Source of the DNA: a virus
IMG/VR virus record: IMGVR_UViG_3300033146_007470
Coordinates: 1 to 53,938 of that record
DNA length: 53,938 nt
Direction: 5' to 3' (one strand)
Shown: positions 45,928 to 53,857 of the stretch, piece by piece
Numbering within the stretch: the first letter of the stretch is position 1
Layout of the letters: each line of letters starts with the position of its first letter
The notes under the pieces: generated by a model
Database searches by the model: none
What the model was told of the DNA's origin: nothing
Seen by the model: the letters and a program-made list of their open reading frames with translations, nothing else
Position numbers and translations under genes: made by a program

Positions 45928-46233
45928 GTGAAACAATATACAAATAATAGGAGAAGACTCCAGAACCAGCGCAATATAGAAGAAAGAAGTGACAGAGTGC
46001 GTTTTATTCTTATTCATGAATTATTTAAAAATGAAATTAATATAATTCGTAGTATTTTATTAGAGACAGATTTGAATAAAATTAAACTTAGTCTTAATGG
46101 TGGTCTTGTACTTTCATTTAGTGAGGATTTAGATTTGAGTGTAATAAAACAAATTAGGAACTCTTTGCATGAGTATAACATAAAGTATAAACTTGATAAG
46201 AAAGAGTATAAATTAACAATTTTTAAGGATTAA
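45928..46233 (+). CDS. Small protein, unknown
   Basis: A 101-residue protein with GTG start. Basic N-terminus (NRRRLQNQRNIEERSDRVR), then alpha/beta. It begins the operon of nine overlapping small genes up to 48613. No family recognised. Confidence 0.6.
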   Translation: MKQYTNNRRRLQNQRNIEERSDRVRFILIHELFKNEINIIRSILLETDLNKIKLSLNGGLVLSFSEDLDLSVIKQIRNSLHEYNIKYKLDKKEYKLTIFKD

Positions 46234-46234
46234 A

Positions 46235-46570
46235 ATGTTTAAACTTAATAATGACTGCTTAAAAGAATTATTAAAATATACTTTTAGAGATGGTGCTTAT
46301 TGGGAAGATAAATACTACAAGTACATAAATGTACAATATATTTACGACTTTCTTAAAGAGAAGACTAAAGAATATAATATATGGTTAGAGGATTATCAAC
46401 ATTCACATGTAGGCGCAAATCCTTTTTCAAATAAAGTTATATTTACATGGCATGCTATGGATTCACGTAAAGAGAAAGAATATGACGTTGTTATAGTTTT
46501 CGTCAATGGTGAAGCAGATAAAATTAAATTACGCAATACATTTTATGGAAATCGGATAATAAAGATATGA
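46235..46570 (+). CDS. Small protein, unknown
   Basis: A 111-residue protein rich in Tyr/Trp with a C-terminal beta segment (EYDVVIVFVNGEADKIKLR). Starts 1 base after the previous stop; ATGA overlap downstream. No family recognised. Confidence 0.6.
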   Translation: MFKLNNDCLKELLKYTFRDGAYWEDKYYKYINVQYIYDFLKEKTKEYNIWLEDYQHSHVGANPFSNKVIFTWHAMDSRKEKEYDVVIVFVNGEADKIKLRNTFYGNRIIKI

Positions 46571-46764
46571 ATAGATACTGGATTACATTTGCAGAGTTTA
46601 ACTCTTATTTTATTAATGGTTATATATATTTATGGATTAATAAAAATCCAGGGTCATATGATACAGATCCAAGTTATCCTGTTTTAGAACCAAAAAAAGT
46701 AATATCGGCTTTGTTTGAATTAAGTGCAAGACTTCCAAATGCTCAAATTGAAGTTAAAAAATGA
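46567..46764 (+). CDS. Small protein, unknown
   Basis: A 65-residue protein with aromatic N-terminus (MNRYWITFAEFNSYFING). ATGA overlaps on both sides. No family recognised. Confidence 0.58.
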   Translation: MNRYWITFAEFNSYFINGYIYLWINKNPGSYDTDPSYPVLEPKKVISALFELSARLPNAQIEVKK

Positions 46765-46982
46765 AAAGATATATAGAAATAAAAACAGATTATGAATTAA
46801 ACTATACTATTAAAGATTTAGATAAAAATTATGGCTTAAAAAATCTCGGTATTCCATATACTCCGTCTGGCGGTGGTGTGCTATTATTTGTAGATATTAT
46901 AGCTCCTAAAGGTGAAATAATCAGATTAGAAGCTCCAGATGATATAATGGAAAAATTCCTTAAAGAAGTACATGGAAGATGA
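46761..46982 (+). CDS. Small protein, unknown
   Basis: A 73-residue protein with a Gly-rich turn (PYTPSGGGVLLFVDIIAPKG) between strands. ATGA overlaps on both sides. No family recognised. Confidence 0.58.
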   Translation: MKRYIEIKTDYELNYTIKDLDKNYGLKNLGIPYTPSGGGVLLFVDIIAPKGEIIRLEAPDDIMEKFLKEVHGR

Positions 46983-47251
46983 ATAATAAAAAACTTTTGT
47001 TTGTAGAATTAAATAATGAAATCGATGAGTTTAGATTCATATATGTATATGATGATATCGTATATCAATATGATTGTACTAATGATTATTGGCACGTAGA
47101 TAAAAATAAATTGAAAGCATCAACTGTTCAAGATAAAATAAGACTTTTTGAGTTGGAAATGGCTGGTTCAAATTTAGATATGAGTGATATTGCTTTGCCT
47201 AAAGAATTATATTATGAGATAATAAAAGCAGTGTTTGAGAGAGGGATATGA
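46979..47251 (+). CDS. Small protein, unknown
   Basis: A 90-residue protein: strands first (LLFVELNNEIDEFRFIYVY), helices later. ATGA overlaps on both sides. No family recognised. Confidence 0.58.
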   Translation: MNNKKLLFVELNNEIDEFRFIYVYDDIVYQYDCTNDYWHVDKNKLKASTVQDKIRLFELEMAGSNLDMSDIALPKELYYEIIKAVFERGI

Positions 47252-47508
47252 AAAAAAATGAATTAAAAGAAGGACATTTTTATCGATTTCGTCAAATAGG
47301 AGAAAAATGGTATATTTGGGTATTTGTTTCATTTGTGAATGGAGATTGGATTGGTAAATATGGTAAAGATGATAATGTTAGCTATTTAAATAATTTATAT
47401 TTTAAAGATACAGATAAAAGTAGAGAATATGAAGAAGTATCCTGGAACCATCCCGCCTTTTCTGGGATAGGACAATTTGCTATAAGGAATGTATTCAATG
47501 AAGTATAA
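47248..47508 (+). CDS. Small beta-barrel-like protein, unknown
   Basis: An 86-residue protein: LKEGHFYRFRQIGEKWYIWV, FVSFVNGDWIGKYGKDD. Short strands with conserved Gly/Trp suggest an SH3-like barrel. ATGA overlap with the previous gene; 11-base overlap with the next. No family recognised. Confidence 0.58.
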   Translation: MKKNELKEGHFYRFRQIGEKWYIWVFVSFVNGDWIGKYGKDDNVSYLNNLYFKDTDKSREYEEVSWNHPAFSGIGQFAIRNVFNEV

Positions 47509-47776
47509 TAAAGTACAAATAAATACCCTCCTAATACACCCAGACGCAACATATAGTATATATATAATTACTAAGAAGAGTAATACACATTTTGATTATA
47601 TTTCATATTCAAATAGGTATACAGAAATTATATATAGAACAAATGTTTCGAGTAAATTATGGAATGCAGATAATAGAATTTGGATCGGTCTTGAACCTTA
47701 TAAAGGGAATTATAGAAATCGTAGTATGATTAGAACGTGTTTTAAGGGTGGTGTAGAATATAGGAATATGATATGA
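47498..47776 (+). CDS. Small protein, unknown
   Basis: A 92-residue basic protein. ATG 47498 (SD AAGGA, 9 bases) is preferred to ATG 47489, which overlaps the SD. Beta-rich (TYSIYIITKKSNTHFDYISY). No family recognised. Confidence 0.55.
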   Translation: MKYNKVQINTLLIHPDATYSIYIITKKSNTHFDYISYSNRYTEIIYRTNVSSKLWNADNRIWIGLEPYKGNYRNRSMIRTCFKGGVEYRNMI

Positions 47777-48063
47777 AGATAGGTGACACAAAATATGTTG
47801 TTGACATCGATGTCAAATACCCTACTTTATATAAAGCCTGGATTTTAAGGCCGCATTCTCGCTGGGAAGGTAATTGGGATGTAAAATATAAAGAAGTCGT
47901 GATTGATTTTTTAAATAAACCAGGTTATACATTAGAAGGCCAAAACGGTACATATGATGCTAGCACACATATATTTGATACTGTTGAAGATGCGATTCGT
48001 GCTATTATAAATAATAATTACGGTATGTTACCTGAAAACATGATAAGGAAACTATTTAAATGA
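47773..48063 (+). CDS. Small protein, paralogue of the next gene
   Basis: A 96-residue protein: MKIGDTKYVVDIDVKYPTLY, GNWDVKYKEVVIDFLN, VEDAIRAIINNNYGM. The next gene has the same order (MKTGDIKYVM, GNWKVKYVGIILDLV, SEEAIEKLINNPNGI): a tandem duplication. Function unknown. Confidence 0.62.
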   Translation: MKIGDTKYVVDIDVKYPTLYKAWILRPHSRWEGNWDVKYKEVVIDFLNKPGYTLEGQNGTYDASTHIFDTVEDAIRAIINNNYGMLPENMIRKLFK

Positions 48064-48338
48064 AAACAGGCGATATTAAATATGTCATGTGTGCAGATGG
48101 GAAACGATCCAGTATATATGAAGTCGAATTATTACTTAAACATACAGCTGGAAATTGGAAAGTTAAATACGTTGGTATAATATTAGATCTTGTAAGCCTT
48201 TATAACAATTATTTAGGTATTGAAAGATTTTTTGCTCCTGCAGAATTTTATGAAACATCAGAAGAAGCTATAGAAAAATTGATTAATAACCCGAATGGTA
48301 TAAGTGAAATAAATATTATTGAGAAATTACTTAGATGA
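48060..48338 (+). CDS. Small protein, paralogue of the previous gene
   Basis: A 92-residue duplicate of the 47773 protein, diverged but collinear, joined by ATGA overlaps to both neighbours. Function unknown. Confidence 0.62.
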   Translation: MKTGDIKYVMCADGKRSSIYEVELLLKHTAGNWKVKYVGIILDLVSLYNNYLGIERFFAPAEFYETSEEAIEKLINNPNGISEINIIEKLLR

Positions 48339-48613
48339 AAGTATTTTATTATCTTACAACTATAAAACCAGCAAGTTATCTACACGTTTTCTCTGGTAAA
48401 TTTGACCCGGAAGGTTATGCTATTATTGATAAATCGTTTGTGAAATTTGGCACACCTAAGGTACATTTTGCAGAACATGGAAGCAAATTAATGGTTAATA
48501 AAGACAGTAGAATAGAGTTGAGTGATGTACCGTATGCTCTCATAAATATGTTGTTCGATGGAGATCTTAATCTAGATTTAGCATCATTTCAACAAATAAA
48601 TTTGGGTAATTGA
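48335..48613 (+). CDS. Small protein, unknown
   Basis: A 92-residue protein, beta-rich start (MKVFYYLTTIKPASYLHVFS), helical end. Last gene of the overlapping run. No family recognised. Confidence 0.58.
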   Translation: MKVFYYLTTIKPASYLHVFSGKFDPEGYAIIDKSFVKFGTPKVHFAEHGSKLMVNKDSRIELSDVPYALINMLFDGDLNLDLASFQQINLGN

Positions 48614-48614
48614 T

Positions 48615-48644
48615 AAAATATAGTATAATAAAATATAGTATAAT
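48615..48644 (+). repeat. 15-bp tandem repeat containing TATAAT-like boxes
   Basis: AAAATATAGTATAAT twice in a row, followed at once by AAAGCATAATTAATTA. It sits in the gap before the NadM gene and could hold duplicated -10-like elements. Confidence 0.8.
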
Positions 48645-48650
48645 AAAGCA

Positions 48651-48668
48651 TAATTAATTATAGAGATT
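48651..48668 (+). promoter_or_regulatory. AAGCATA-type motif
   Basis: TAATAAAGCATAATTAAT, about 43 bases before the NadM-Nudix gene. Confidence 0.4.
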
Positions 48669-48710
48669 CAAAGAGAGTCTTGAAATAAAATAGAACGAGG
48701 AGTTCGCCCC

Positions 48711-49736
48711 ATGAAAGCAGATTTTTGCGTCTATATTGGACGCTTTCAACCTTTTACAGTTGCCCATAAAGAGATGGTGGATAGAGCATTAGAGGAAGCT
48801 GAAAAACTTATTATTATTGTCGGTTCCGACAAAGCATCACAATCAATTAGAAATCCCTTTACAACTGCAGAACGCATAGATATGATTTTCTCCGTCTACC
48901 CAAATAATAGAGATAGAATACTCATTCTCCCAATTCAAGACTCAGCATACAATTTTACTGCATGGATTGCTGAAGTTCAAAGGAAGATTAATACCTTCGT
49001 TCGGAAGGAAGATAGTGTAAAACTTATTGGTCACTTCAAAGACGACACCTCTTACTACCTCAAACATTTCCCCCAGTGGAAACTTATATCTATGCATTCT
49101 CTTTGCGGTGGACTCTCAGCTACTGAAATCAGAGATAAACTGTTTACCACCAGTTATAAAACTAGCTGGAAGAGTGATGTTCCTCCTGCTGTTGATGCTT
49201 TCATTAGCAATTGGATAACTGAGCAGAACTACCGATTTGAAAACCTAAAATCTGAATATGCCTTCCTCCAGAATTATAAAGATAGGTGGAAGGATTCTCC
49301 CTTCCCTCCAACATTCGTAACTACAGATGCTATTGTATTCTCCCACTCCCATATCCTACTTATTAAGAGAGGACGAAATCCTGGTAAAGGTCAATTCGCT
49401 CTCCCTGGTGGTTTCCTTGATCAACAAGAAACCATTGAACAGGGCTGTATAAGAGAATTGAAGGAAGAGACAAAGATTGATGTTGCTATCCCAATCCTTA
49501 AGAATTCAATAAAGGATGTGCATGTATTTGATTCCCCATGGAGAGACCCAAGAGGAAGAACAATAACACATGCACATCTTATAGACCTCAATCTTAAGGA
49601 TCTTCCTAAGGTGAAAGCGGCAGATGATGCAGCTGAAGTTATGTGGGTTCCAGTTGGCGAGTTATCAAATATGGAAGGTATGTTTTTTAATGACCATCTC
49701 CAAATTATTAAATACTTCCTTGGTAGGAGTATGTAA
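48711..49736 (+). CDS. nadM: Bifunctional NMN/NaMN adenylyltransferase - Nudix hydrolase (NadM-Nudix)
   Basis: A 341-residue protein. The N-terminal nucleotidyltransferase (about 1-175) has YIGRFQPFTVAHKEMVDRAL (HxxH-type motif), RNPFTTAERIDMI and GLSATEIRDKL (the ISGTxxR-equivalent). The C-terminal Nudix domain (about 200-341) has the complete Nudix box GGFLDQQETIEQGCIRELKE plus ET. Cellular homologues (cyanobacteria, Francisella) make NAD+ or NaAD from NMN or NaMN and hydrolyse ADP-ribose. SD GAGGAG. Works with nicotinamidase and NadE downstream. Confidence 0.95.
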   Translation: MKADFCVYIGRFQPFTVAHKEMVDRALEEAEKLIIIVGSDKASQSIRNPFTTAERIDMIFSVYPNNRDRILILPIQDSAYNFTAWIAEVQRKINTFVRKEDSVKLIGHFKDDTSYYLKHFPQWKLISMHSLCGGLSATEIRDKLFTTSYKTSWKSDVPPAVDAFISNWITEQNYRFENLKSEYAFLQNYKDRWKDSPFPPTFVTTDAIVFSHSHILLIKRGRNPGKGQFALPGGFLDQQETIEQGCIRELKEETKIDVAIPILKNSIKDVHVFDSPWRDPRGRTITHAHLIDLNLKDLPKVKAADDAAEVMWVPVGELSNMEGMFFNDHLQIIKYFLGRSM

Positions 49737-49837
49737 TGGATTCATGTAAAAACTGTAAATGGAACATGGATGACTATTATTGTTCTCATGAAGAAGTTGA
49801 GTTTGAATGTTCAGGCCCGCAACAGGTGTTATGTTAA
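49736..49837 (+). CDS. Small Cys-rich protein
   Basis: A 33-residue protein, MDSCKNCKWNMDDYYCSHEE, then FECSGPQQVLC. ATG overlaps the NadM stop by one base. A short member of the CxxC/C/C family. It overlaps the next frame; either this or the next start may be the real coding unit. Confidence 0.5.
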   Translation: MDSCKNCKWNMDDYYCSHEEVEFECSGPQQVLC

Positions 49838-50021
49838 AGAAGGGAAATATGGCTGTAGAAACTGTAATCTCATAGTTAAAGGTTTCCATGAAAAATGTCC
49901 AAGATACGGTCAAGAAATGATGAGAGTTGGATATGTAGCTCGACCGCCAAGAAAGGGAGCATCGAAGAAGGAACGAGATGCATTCTGGAATAAATATGCA
50001 GGAGTGAATTGTGATAGGTAA
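49788..50021 (+). CDS. Zinc-binding small protein, start uncertain
   Basis: From ATG 49788 a 77-residue frame; the ordered part is CYVKEGKYGCRNCNLIVKGF, HEKCPRYGQEMM, then a basic tail. The start lies inside the previous small gene and no SD is clear, so an undetected frameshift joining the two is possible. Function unknown. Confidence 0.5.
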   Translation: MKKLSLNVQARNRCYVKEGKYGCRNCNLIVKGFHEKCPRYGQEMMRVGYVARPPRKGASKKERDAFWNKYAGVNCDR

Positions 50022-50382
50022 AATATATAGGAAACTGTTAATATGGTTACTCGGAAAAGAGATGGAAAAAGATGATATAAGATTTAATGATGATGCTATG
50101 TTCCGTCTTTTAATAGCGAAAACATGTGATATTGAATGGAAGAAATATAGTGAAGATAATGTTTATGGTATAACATACCTTCTTATGCATAGTTTTTTGA
50201 AAGCTATAAAGTTTCAATATAAAGATGATAAAACAACTCTTATAGATTTGGAATCACGCGCTGTATTAAGCGGAATAAATAGTGAAATTATAGCCTATTA
50301 TGCGTATAATGGTAATGTTGATTATACTGATATGGATGCTTATAAAATGGCAGAAGCTAAGTTTAATTTATTAAGTAAATAA
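50011..50382 (+). CDS. Hypothetical protein
   Basis: A 123-residue helical protein, GTG start overlapping the previous gene by 11 bases. DLESRAVLSGINSEIIAYYA suggests a compact helical bundle. No family recognised. Confidence 0.6.
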   Translation: MIGKIYRKLLIWLLGKEMEKDDIRFNDDAMFRLLIAKTCDIEWKKYSEDNVYGITYLLMHSFLKAIKFQYKDDKTTLIDLESRAVLSGINSEIIAYYAYNGNVDYTDMDAYKMAEAKFNLLSK

Positions 50383-50398
50383 ATTAAAGGAGTATAAG

Positions 50399-50725
50399 GT
50401 GGAAGGTTATTTAGATGAAACAATTGTTGATGTAAAAAACTCGGAATATAAAGATTATGATGAGAAAGATTGGGCATTATTATATATTAAAATGTATAAT
50501 GGGATAGATGGAGCTCATCACAAAGATTGGCTCCTTGACCAAGTTGCTCGTATCCTTAAAGGAACAGAGATGATTGTTAAAATTGCTAAATGGGATAATG
50601 GACATACTGAAGATAGATTTAATCTTGGTGAATCGTCTCAGGCTTACCTTGATTGGGTTGTTGAAATGAAGGACGGAGAAGATGGTCCTGATACATATTT
50701 ATATGAAGTAGGGGTAGCACCTTAA
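50399..50725 (+). CDS. Conserved phage/bacterial hypothetical protein
   Basis: A 108-residue protein with the signature MYNGIDGAHHKDWLLDQVAR, then IVKIAKWDNGHTEDRF and YLDWVVEMK. Widespread uncharacterised family in phages, plasmids and bacteria. GTG start, SD AAGGAG. Confidence 0.8.
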   Translation: MEGYLDETIVDVKNSEYKDYDEKDWALLYIKMYNGIDGAHHKDWLLDQVARILKGTEMIVKIAKWDNGHTEDRFNLGESSQAYLDWVVEMKDGEDGPDTYLYEVGVAP

Positions 50726-50729
50726 AATT

Positions 50730-50757
50730 TTGGATAACTAAGCAAATGTGTTGTAAT
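50730..50757 (+). promoter_or_regulatory. Sigma-70-like promoter (weaker match)
   Basis: TTGGAT, 16-base spacer ending AAATGTGT, TGTAAT; 20 bases before ATG 50778. Confidence 0.6.
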
Positions 50758-50777
50758 ATAGAGATGAGAGGTAAGTT

Positions 50778-51290
50778 ATGGAAAAGAAGTATTTAGAAGC
50801 GATTGAAAAGCAATATAGTGAAGATATCACAAATATAAAAGAATGGGAAGATAGACATGCAAACAGCGAAGTCTTTCCATTCTATGAAAAGGTATTATCC
50901 TTCCTATTCCATAAGCCTGGAGACAAGGAACATTATAGTGATAGTGTTAAAACAGATTTATATTCCTTTCTACATGAAGTTTGTGGAAGTGGGGACAACT
51001 TAAAAGACTTTGTTCTCCTTTTCCAGAGTTTCCTTAGTAATGCTATATTAGACGATTCATATTTCAAAATAACATGGACTAAAACATGGCGTAATCCAAA
51101 TGATAGATTTGATTTTGATATACGTAAAAGAGTCATCTGTTCCGTAAATGATGAATACGGGGAACCTTGCGTAACCTGGGCAGAAGATAACGGCACAGGT
51201 AGTCAAGATATTAAGCTTCTTGAAGAAGCTTTCAATATAATTATTAAAAGAGAAAAGAAAAGATATAAACAAATAATGGAGGCAAAATGA
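50778..51290 (+). CDS. Hypothetical protein
   Basis: A 170-residue protein, helical, acidic N-terminus, basic C-terminus (IIIKREKKRYKQIMEAK). SD AGAGGT. Directly coupled (ATGA) to the nicotinamidase gene, but no family recognised. Confidence 0.62.
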   Translation: MEKKYLEAIEKQYSEDITNIKEWEDRHANSEVFPFYEKVLSFLFHKPGDKEHYSDSVKTDLYSFLHEVCGSGDNLKDFVLLFQSFLSNAILDDSYFKITWTKTWRNPNDRFDFDIRKRVICSVNDEYGEPCVTWAEDNGTGSQDIKLLEEAFNIIIKREKKRYKQIMEAK

Positions 51291-51886
51291 AAACACTAAT
51301 AATTGTAGATTGCCAAAACGATTTTTGTCCTGGCGGTTCATTAGCTGTTGAGGCTGGAGATAAAATTATACCAGTAATAAACAAACTTACTAATAGTGGT
51401 ATATTTGATTTGGTTATAGCAACACAAGATTGGCATCCTGAAGGTCATATATCCTTTGCTGATACCCATGGCGTTGACCCTTTCACTCTGGTAGGTGATG
51501 AAACAACCTGGCCAATACATTGTGTTGCTGGTACTCAGGGTGCCGAATTAAGACCATCTCTGGACCAAAGAAAAATAAATTTCATTGTTAGAAAAGGAAT
51601 GAATAAGAAGATAGACTCTTACTCTGCATTCGTTGAAAATGATAGAAAAACAGGAACTGGACTTTTTAATCTCATACCTAAAAAAAGTGAAATATATATT
51701 GTTGGTATAGCAACTGAAGTTTGCGTTAGTTATACGGCTAAGGATGCTCGTATCTATTATGCAGATAAGGTGGAAGTTATCGTTGATGCATGTGCCGGTA
51801 TCTCATTCGATGGTATTGTTACTACAGCTGCTGAGTGGAAAGAATTAAGTATAGGCGTTACTTCGTCAGAGGAGTTGTTAGGATGA
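51287..51886 (+). CDS. pncA: Nicotinamidase
   Basis: A 199-residue isochorismatase-fold protein. Catalytic Asp in LIIVDCQNDFCPGGSLAV, metal site in ATQDWHPEGHISF, catalytic Lys in FIVRKGMN, cis-peptide and nucleophilic Cys in GIATEVCVSYTAKDA. It converts nicotinamide to nicotinic acid, entering the deamidated salvage path. Nicotinate phosphoribosyltransferase is not seen in the window. SD GGAGG. Confidence 0.95.
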   Translation: MKTLIIVDCQNDFCPGGSLAVEAGDKIIPVINKLTNSGIFDLVIATQDWHPEGHISFADTHGVDPFTLVGDETTWPIHCVAGTQGAELRPSLDQRKINFIVRKGMNKKIDSYSAFVENDRKTGTGLFNLIPKKSEIYIVGIATEVCVSYTAKDARIYYADKVEVIVDACAGISFDGIVTTAAEWKELSIGVTSSEELLG

Positions 51887-52197
51887 ATAGAAGAGAAAAA
51901 AAGATTAAAAAACTTCATCATAGCATAAAAATACATATTCATGCTACTCTGTATAAAAATGCAGTTCATCACACAGAGGTTATAAGTACTGAAAAAATAT
52001 TAAACGAGATTGAGGATACTATAAGATTAGATATAGCAAATAAACATTATCATGCAATTGATGAAGTTCTTGGTATTGCTAAATATGTAAATAAAGAAGA
52101 TTTATTTCTTATACTTAAAAGGCAATTCTCAAATAGAGAAAAAGATGCTTTATTTATTAAGGCTGAGAAAGCAGTAGCTGAAGCACAAGAAGTATGA
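51883..52197 (+). CDS. Hypothetical helical protein
   Basis: A 104-residue protein with basic N-terminus (MNRREKKIKKLHHSIKIHIH) and helices. ATGA overlap with pncA. The upstream extension lies in pncA and is rejected. No family recognised. Confidence 0.62.
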   Translation: MNRREKKIKKLHHSIKIHIHATLYKNAVHHTEVISTEKILNEIEDTIRLDIANKHYHAIDEVLGIAKYVNKEDLFLILKRQFSNREKDALFIKAEKAVAEAQEV

Positions 52198-52248
52198 AAG
52201 TTTAACATATTATGCTTACAAGATTGTTTGTATATTAAAAGAGGTAAA

Positions 52249-52542
52249 ATGAAATTAGTAAATGATGGGTGGGCTTTTAAAAAAGATGAAGTGGAAGGAG
52301 CAAAGAAGTCTGTAACAAATGCAGCTGAGTTTGCTCTTAAATACGGCGGTTTTGTAGAAGTAGATAAGGTAGAACATGGATATGCCAATAAATTAGTTAG
52401 CGGACATTTCACTAAAGAGCTTGCATTAACTAATGAAGAAGCTCAGTACCTTCTATTTTATCTCGATAACGGTAATCTTTGCTTTGGCGGTACTATTAGT
52501 TTCACGAAGAAAGGTTTTGTAGGTAAAATATATACAGATTAA
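52249..52542 (+). CDS. Hypothetical protein
   Basis: A 97-residue alpha/beta protein (KYGGFVEVDKVEHGYANKLV). ATG 52249 with SD AGAGGT; the earlier in-frame ATG lacks an SD. No family recognised. Confidence 0.6.
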   Translation: MKLVNDGWAFKKDEVEGAKKSVTNAAEFALKYGGFVEVDKVEHGYANKLVSGHFTKELALTNEEAQYLLFYLDNGNLCFGGTISFTKKGFVGKIYTD

Positions 52543-52543
52543 A

Positions 52544-52849
52544 ATGGAAAAAAATATCATAATTGCTAAAAATCTTTTACTTGAAAAAAATTGTTTTGAA
52601 TGTAAGTATGCTATAGAAATATGGCGGCTTGCAGATGGTAATATTAAATGTAATAGAACAAGAAGAGTTTATAATATATCTCATACTTGCCACAGATGGA
52701 AAAAACCTCAAACAGCTGATGTTGTTATGGAGAGAAACTATTACAAAAATAAATATATTAGAGGTAAAGAGTCATGGGCAAGGACTAATAATATTTTAAA
52801 GAGAATAATAGAGGCGGCAAATGAAAATATGGACAAAAAAACAAGTTGA
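52544..52849 (+). CDS. Small Cys-rich protein (CxxC...C...C-x2-W family)
   Basis: A 101-residue protein: NLLLEKNCFECKYAIEIW, IKCNRTRRVYNISHTCHRWK. The leader LLLEKxC recurs in the 27961 member (ILLEKICDTC). The C-terminal half is a basic helix. Probable single zinc site; function unknown. Confidence 0.68.
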   Translation: MEKNIIIAKNLLLEKNCFECKYAIEIWRLADGNIKCNRTRRVYNISHTCHRWKKPQTADVVMERNYYKNKYIRGKESWARTNNILKRIIEAANENMDKKTS

Positions 52850-53027
52850 GAATTTAAAGAAAAGACAGGCAACAATGATGATGCATCCTTATACATGTAA
52901 ATGCGGGAAGAATTTAATCCCAACTGAAGAAGGATGGATATGTGATGAATGTTCATATACTCAAAATTGGGTACATGATTCAGATTTAGATGGAGATTTA
53001 TTGGAATGGTTTGGACAAACTCCATAA
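52821..53027 (+). CDS. Small zinc-ribbon protein
   Basis: A 68-residue protein: YTCKCGKNLIPTEEGWICDE with a second CxxC, then an acidic end (SDLDGDLLEWFG). Overlaps the previous gene by 29 bases. Function unknown. Confidence 0.68.
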   Translation: MKIWTKKQVENLKKRQATMMMHPYTCKCGKNLIPTEEGWICDECSYTQNWVHDSDLDGDLLEWFGQTP

Positions 53028-53038
53028 TATGGTATAAT
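53011..53038 (+). promoter_or_regulatory. Sigma-70-like promoter with extended -10
   Basis: TTGGAC, 16-base spacer ending TAATATGG, TATAAT; it lies in the end of the previous gene and 17 bases before ATG 53056 (nadE). Confidence 0.8.
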
Positions 53039-53055
53039 TAGTACAAGAGGAATAA

Positions 53056-53856
53056 ATGATAAAAGTTGAAGAAATAATAGAATTAATAACTAAAGAGATC
53101 AAAAGCTTTACAGATATAGCAACAATTGGAATGTCAGGTGGAGCAGATAGTACTTGTGTAGCCGTTCTTAGTACCCTTGCTTTGGGGAAGGAGAATGTTT
53201 ATGGATATGGTTTTCCATATGATAGAAATGATATTCGCAAATTCAATTCCAGATCTGCGCGTACTGCTAAACAGTTAGGTATAAAATACGAGCAGCTTGG
53301 TATTGGTAACGCAGTTGATGTTACTGCCAAAGATATGGACCCGGAAGGATATTTCGGTATCTCACCCCTCAATCTTGGTAATATTAAATCAAGAATGAGA
53401 ATGATCTATCTCTATTCCTTAAATGCACGAGTTGCGGAGAAGACTGGGAAGAGATGCAGAGTTATAGGAACTGGTAATCTCTCTGAAGATTTTATCGGAT
53501 ATGACACCAAGGGTGGAGACGCCTTAGCTGACATCTTCCCTCTTGGAGAGTTGTATAAGAGTGAAGTATATCAACTTCTCGATTACTTTGTTGAGAAGGG
53601 ATATATTGCGGAAGACATGGTTGATAGAGTCCCTTCTGCTGGCCTTGAGAATGGTCAAACTGACGAAGAAGATTTAGGCTTCTCATATGATGAGATGGAA
53701 CCGGCTGTAAGATTTTGTCTTGCAAATTATGATAATATGAAAAATGTTGATAAAACTAAGATAATTGAATTTGTATGGGCTAGGCATATTGCTAATAAAC
53801 ATAAACATGAAGCTCCAAGAATAATATCTCTTACAAAATCTAAATTAGGGAGATAA
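53056..53856 (+). CDS. nadE: NH3-dependent NAD synthetase
   Basis: A 266-residue protein with PP-loop IGMSGGADSTCVAVLST at about residues 24-40, SRMRMIYLYSLNARVAEKTG, GTGNLSEDFIGYDTKGGD and the FPLGELYKSEVYQL segment. It amidates nicotinate adenine dinucleotide to NAD+ using ammonia and ATP. No glutaminase domain. It has its own TTGGAC promoter. With NadM and PncA it covers three of the four deamidated salvage steps. Confidence 0.95.
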   Translation: MIKVEEIIELITKEIKSFTDIATIGMSGGADSTCVAVLSTLALGKENVYGYGFPYDRNDIRKFNSRSARTAKQLGIKYEQLGIGNAVDVTAKDMDPEGYFGISPLNLGNIKSRMRMIYLYSLNARVAEKTGKRCRVIGTGNLSEDFIGYDTKGGDALADIFPLGELYKSEVYQLLDYFVEKGYIAEDMVDRVPSAGLENGQTDEEDLGFSYDEMEPAVRFCLANYDNMKNVDKTKIIEFVWARHIANKHKHEAPRIISLTKSKLGR

Positions 53857-53857
53857 A

